In this document: positions 61,600 to 64,000 of the stretch, piece by piece | Layout of the letters: each line of letters begins with the position of its first letter | Position numbering within the stretch: position 1 is the stretch's first letter | Origin: Aphanothece cf. minutissima CCALA 015 | GTDB lineage: Bacteria; Cyanobacteriota; Cyanobacteriia; PCC-6307; Cyanobiaceae | DNA: 64,000 bases | Reading direction: 5' to 3' | Assembly (NCBI GenBank): GCA_003003925.1 | Contig: PVWP01000007.1 | Coordinates: forward strand, 1 to 64,000 | Made by a program: the position numbers and the translations under genes | Notes under the pieces: generated by a model | Databases searched by the model: none | What the model was told of the DNA's origin: nothing | What the model saw: only the letters and a program-made list of their open reading frames with translations

Positions 61600-62124
61600 A
61601 TGCCGCGTATCCAGCGGACGGGAATGGGCCACGTACTCGTTCTGAATGCGTCCTACGAACCGCTGAACATCACCACCTGGCGGCGCGCCATGGTGATGCT
61701 GCTCAAGGGGAAGGCCGAGGGGCTCGAGCACGACCCCGAACGCGCGATCCGTCCGGACCATTTCCTGCCCACGGTGATCCGGCTGCGTCAGTTTGTGCGG
61801 GTGCCCTACAAGCCGCTCCCCCTCACCCGCCGCAACGTCTTCCACCGCGATGGCCACGCCTGCCAGTACTGCGGCTACAGCGGTGAGCAGCTCTCCATCG
61901 ACCATGTGGTGCCCCGCAGCCGGGGCGGCACCGATGTCTGGGAAAACGTCACCACCGCCTGCCTGCCCTGCAACGTGCGCAAGGGCAACCGCACCCCGCG
62001 GGAGGCAGGCATGCCCCTGGCCCGGGAGCCCCGCCGGCCCCTGGGCAGCCTGAGCTTCGAGGCCAACCGCCGCATCCGCTCCGGCCAGCACCAGGAGTGG
62101 GCCAAGTACGTCATCGGTGCCTGA
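61600..62124 (+). CDS. HNH endonuclease family protein
   Basis: A 174-residue protein common in cyanobacteria. N-terminal HVLVLNASYEPLNITTWRRA is followed by the HNH domain: zinc pair CQYCG, catalytic His in LSIDHVVPRSRGGTDVWENV, second zinc pair CLPCNVRKGNR. The cellular role of this widely conserved, single-copy type is unknown; no restriction or phage partner is nearby. Starts are possible at GTG 61567, ATG 61600 and ATG 61624; 61624 has the best Shine-Dalgarno (GGACGGGA) and 61600 is a compromise. Confidence 0.85.
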   Translation: MPRIQRTGMGHVLVLNASYEPLNITTWRRAMVMLLKGKAEGLEHDPERAIRPDHFLPTVIRLRQFVRVPYKPLPLTRRNVFHRDGHACQYCGYSGEQLSIDHVVPRSRGGTDVWENVTTACLPCNVRKGNRTPREAGMPLAREPRRPLGSLSFEANRRIRSGQHQEWAKYVIGA

Positions 62125-62185
62125 TCCGCCCCGCCTCGTCGCCGGCCCCATTTCCCCCATCGGCCCCATCTCCTGCTCCGGCCCC

Positions 62186-63301
62186 TCAGCTGCCGGTCCC
62201 GGTGGCTTCGAGGGCGAGGGCCTCCAGACCCTGGCGCTGCTCCTCGGCGATGCAGGCCCCGATCAGGTCCTCGATCTGGCCGGCCAGCACGGGCTCGAGG
62301 GAGAAGTTCCGCCCCAGCCGGTGGTCGGTCACCCGGTTGTCCTTGGCGTTGTAGGTGCGGATCTTCTCGCTGCGGTCGCCGCTGCCCACCTGGGCGCGGC
62401 GCACGGAACGCTCGGCGGCGTTCGCTTCCGCCAGCTGGCGCTCGTAGAGCTTGGCCCGCAGGATCTCCATGGCCCGCTCCCGGTTCTGCAGCTGGGAGCG
62501 TTCCTGGGTGCAGAACACCCGGATGCCCGTCGGCTTGTGCAGTAGGTCGACGGCCGTCTCCACCTTGTTGACGTTCTGGCCCCCGGCACCGCCCGAGCGG
62601 GCCGTGCTGATCTCCAGATCTCCCGGGTCGATCTGCACCTCCACCGGATCGGCCTCGGGCATCACCGCCACGGTGGCGGTGGAGGTGTGGACCCGCCCCT
62701 GGGATTCGGTGGCCGGGACCCGCTGGACGCGATGCACGCCCGCCTCGAATTTCAGGCGGCTGTAGACCCCGTCGCCGCGGATGGCGAGGATCAGCTCCTT
62801 GTAGCCGCCGAGATCGGCCTCCGAGGCGCTCACCGGCTGCACCTGCCAGCCCTGGCCCTGGGCGTAGCGCTCGTACATGCGGGCCAGATCCCCTGCCCAG
62901 AGGCTGGCCTCATCGCCGCCGGCACCGGCGCGGATCTCCAGCATCACACTGCGCTCGTCGCGGGGATCGGAAGGCAGCAGGCTGAGGGTGAGGCGGTCGT
63001 TGAGGGCGCCGATCAGACCCTCGAGGCTGACCAGCTCTTCGCTGGCCAGGGCCGCCAGTTCCTCCGCGGCGGGGTCGTCGCGGTGGGCCCGCACCAGGGC
63101 GCGGGCCTCCTCCCGTTCCTGCTCCAACTTGCGCAGCCGCTGGTAGTCGTTGACCAGCGGCTCCAGGCGCGCCCGTTCCCGGGCGATCGCCTGCAGCCGG
63201 GCCGGATCGGAGGCCACCGCCGGATCGGCCAGCTGGCGCTCCAGGGTCTGGAAGGTGCGGCAGGCGGTGTCCAGCCGGGATTGCAGCAGCTCGGAATCCA
63301 T
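62186..63301 (-). CDS. prfA: Peptide chain release factor 1
   Basis: A 371-residue class I release factor that recognises UAA and UAG. The anticodon-like tripeptide is PAT in [19 protein letters not shown] and the catalytic GGQ is in [22 protein letters not shown] 63301 ([11 protein letters not shown]) gives the family N-terminus. It follows rpmE after 111 bases on the same strand, and the rpsI-rpmE-prfA order is common in cyanobacteria. Confidence 0.97.
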   Translation of the reverse strand: MDSELLQSRLDTACRTFQTLERQLADPAVASDPARLQAIARERARLEPLVNDYQRLRKLEQEREEARALVRAHRDDPAAEELAALASEELVSLEGLIGALNDRLTLSLLPSDPRDERSVMLEIRAGAGGDEASLWAGDLARMYERYAQGQGWQVQPVSASEADLGGYKELILAIRGDGVYSRLKFEAGVHRVQRVPATESQGRVHTSTATVAVMPEADPVEVQIDPGDLEISTARSGGAGGQNVNKVETAVDLLHKPTGIRVFCTQERSQLQNRERAMEILRAKLYERQLAEANAAERSVRRAQVGSGDRSEKIRTYNAKDNRVTDHRLGRNFSLEPVLAGQIEDLIGACIAEEQRQGLEALALEATGTGS

Positions 63302-63412
63302 GGGGCGGCACCGGCAACAAAAAGGGCCGGGTGCGACGGGCACCCGGCCAAGGCAGAACCGGACCGTCGCGCGATCCGGGGGTCCGAAGGACGCGTCAGG
63401 CGGAGAGACGGG

Positions 63413-63709
63413 TCAGGCTTCGGAGGCGGCCGGCTCTTCCACCGGGGTGGCGGCGGCTTCGGTGGCCTTGGCGGCCTTCTTGGCACCGGAGGCGGAATCG
63501 GCGCTGCCCATGCCGTACTTGCGCATGAAGCGGTCGACCCGGCCCTCGGTGTCGAGGATCTTCTGGGTGCCCGTGTAGAAGGGGTGGTTGCCGCTCCACA
63601 CGTCGACCGTGATCTCCGGCTGGGTGGAGCCGGTGGTCATCACCACCTCTCCGTTGCAGATCACCTTGGCGTCCGGATACCAGGTGGGATGGATGTCGGC
63701 TTTCGGCAT
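63413..63709 (-). CDS. rpmE: 50S ribosomal protein L31
   Basis: A 98-residue L31. PKADIHPTWYPDAKVICNGE and DVWSGNHPFYTGTQKILDTE are typical. Only one cysteine remains (ICNGE), so this is the zinc-free form. An Ala/Lys/Glu-rich extension of about 25 residues follows the conserved KYGM segment. It is eight bases downstream of rpsI. Confidence 0.95.
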   Translation of the reverse strand: MPKADIHPTWYPDAKVICNGEVVMTTGSTQPEITVDVWSGNHPFYTGTQKILDTEGRVDRFMRKYGMGSADSASGAKKAAKATEAAATPVEEPAASEA

Positions 63710-63717
63710 GACGGAAA

Positions 63718-64000
63718 TCAGCGCTTGGAGAACTGGGGAGCCTTGCGGGCTTTCTTGAGGCCGTACTTGCGACGCTCCTTGGCCCGGGGATCGCGGCTCA
63801 GGTGACCTTCGATCTTGAGGGGCTTGCGGTTGTCCGGGGAGAGATCGCAGAGGGCGCGGGCCGCACCCTGCTTGATGGCATCGGCCTGGCCGGTGAGGCC
63901 GCCGCCGCGCACGTTGACCAGGAGGTCGTACTGGGCTTCCAGACCCAGGGTCTGCAGGGGAGCCTTGACCGCCGCCAGGTAGACGGGGTTGTAGTTGAGG
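63718..64000 (-). CDS. rpsI: 30S ribosomal protein S9, truncated by the window edge
   Basis: The last 93 or so residues of S9 are present, from [19 protein letters not shown] through [19 protein letters not shown] to the C-terminal [12 protein letters not shown] tail that contacts P-site tRNA. The N-terminal 40-45 residues lie beyond base 64000. It is the first gene of rpsI-rpmE-prfA as seen here. Confidence 0.95.
   Translation of the reverse strand, partial: LNYNPVYLAAVKAPLQTLGLEAQYDLLVNVRGGGLTGQADAIKQGAARALCDLSPDNRKPLKIEGHLSRDPRAKERRKYGLKKARKAPQFSKR

Noticed and set aside
61600..62124. HNH gene as part of a restriction or defence island
   Set aside because: It belongs to a single-copy type common in cyanobacteria, and its neighbours are alr and prfA; no methylase, helicase or phage gene is near.

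Overview
The window is chromosomal DNA from a GC-rich unicellular cyanobacterium, most likely a Cyanobium/Synechococcus-type picocyanobacterium. The evidence is psaA-psaB, psaI-psaL, a ferredoxin-type glutamate synthase, an MPBQ/MSBQ methyltransferase resembling Synechocystis sll0418, LL-diaminopimelate aminotransferase, and an RNase E ending in the cyanobacterial Arg-rich nonapeptide. Genus-level placement is inference. I saw no insertion sequence, phage gene, CRISPR array or rRNA gene.

Layout. 348-1919: cobalamin-binding radical SAM protein. 2071-4032: secreted beta-helix/RTX protein. 4067-6486 (minus): CPBP protease, clpS, dapL. 6586-9276: radical SAM/DUF2344 fusion. 9653-12392: rne-rnhB, overlapping and ending against a convergent DUF1997 gene. 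12900-15423: pheA, then (minus) an MPBQ methyltransferase and a LON-N domain protein. 15563-20395 (minus): str operon rpsL-rpsG-fusA-tuf-rpsJ, preceded by an A-type Fe-S carrier and a secreted phosphodiester-glycosidase. 22945-27549: Fd-GOGAT. 27577-32221: small exported protein, lipA, tRNA-Pro, a CbiG-CobJ fusion and an exported Pro/Glu-rich protein. 32645-37191: psaAB with a long leader and a strong terminator. 37456-54495: three giant secreted phosphorus-scavenging enzymes. 54602-55855: polytopic membrane protein. 55999-56677 (minus): psaI-psaL. 56761-61549: cell-surface genes (GT2, NlpC/P60, beta-lactamase-fold hydrolase, GAP-family membrane protein, tRNA-Ser, alr). 61600-end: HNH nuclease, prfA, rpmE and a truncated rpsI.

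The most interesting part is 37.4-54.5 kb. Three consecutive same-strand genes encode about 5,500 residues. Gene 1 is a beta-propeller interrupted by a phytase/esterase-like domain, then a 5'-nucleotidase, a cadherin-like domain and RTX repeats. Gene 2 is two complete atypical alkaline phosphatase domains in tandem plus an RTX tail. Gene 3 is an ExeM/NucH-type nuclease fused to a PhoD phosphatase. Together they could cut extracellular DNA to nucleotides and release phosphate from nucleotides, phosphomonoesters, phosphodiesters and possibly phytate. A Pho-box-like direct repeat (CTTAACCT-N3-ATGAACGT) and a 17-nt inverted repeat lie just before the first gene. A decayed, frameshifted copy of the gene-2 C-terminal tail lies between genes 1 and 2, recording a past duplication. 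None of the three has an evident N-terminal signal peptide, so type I secretion is inferred, but no transporter genes are in the window.
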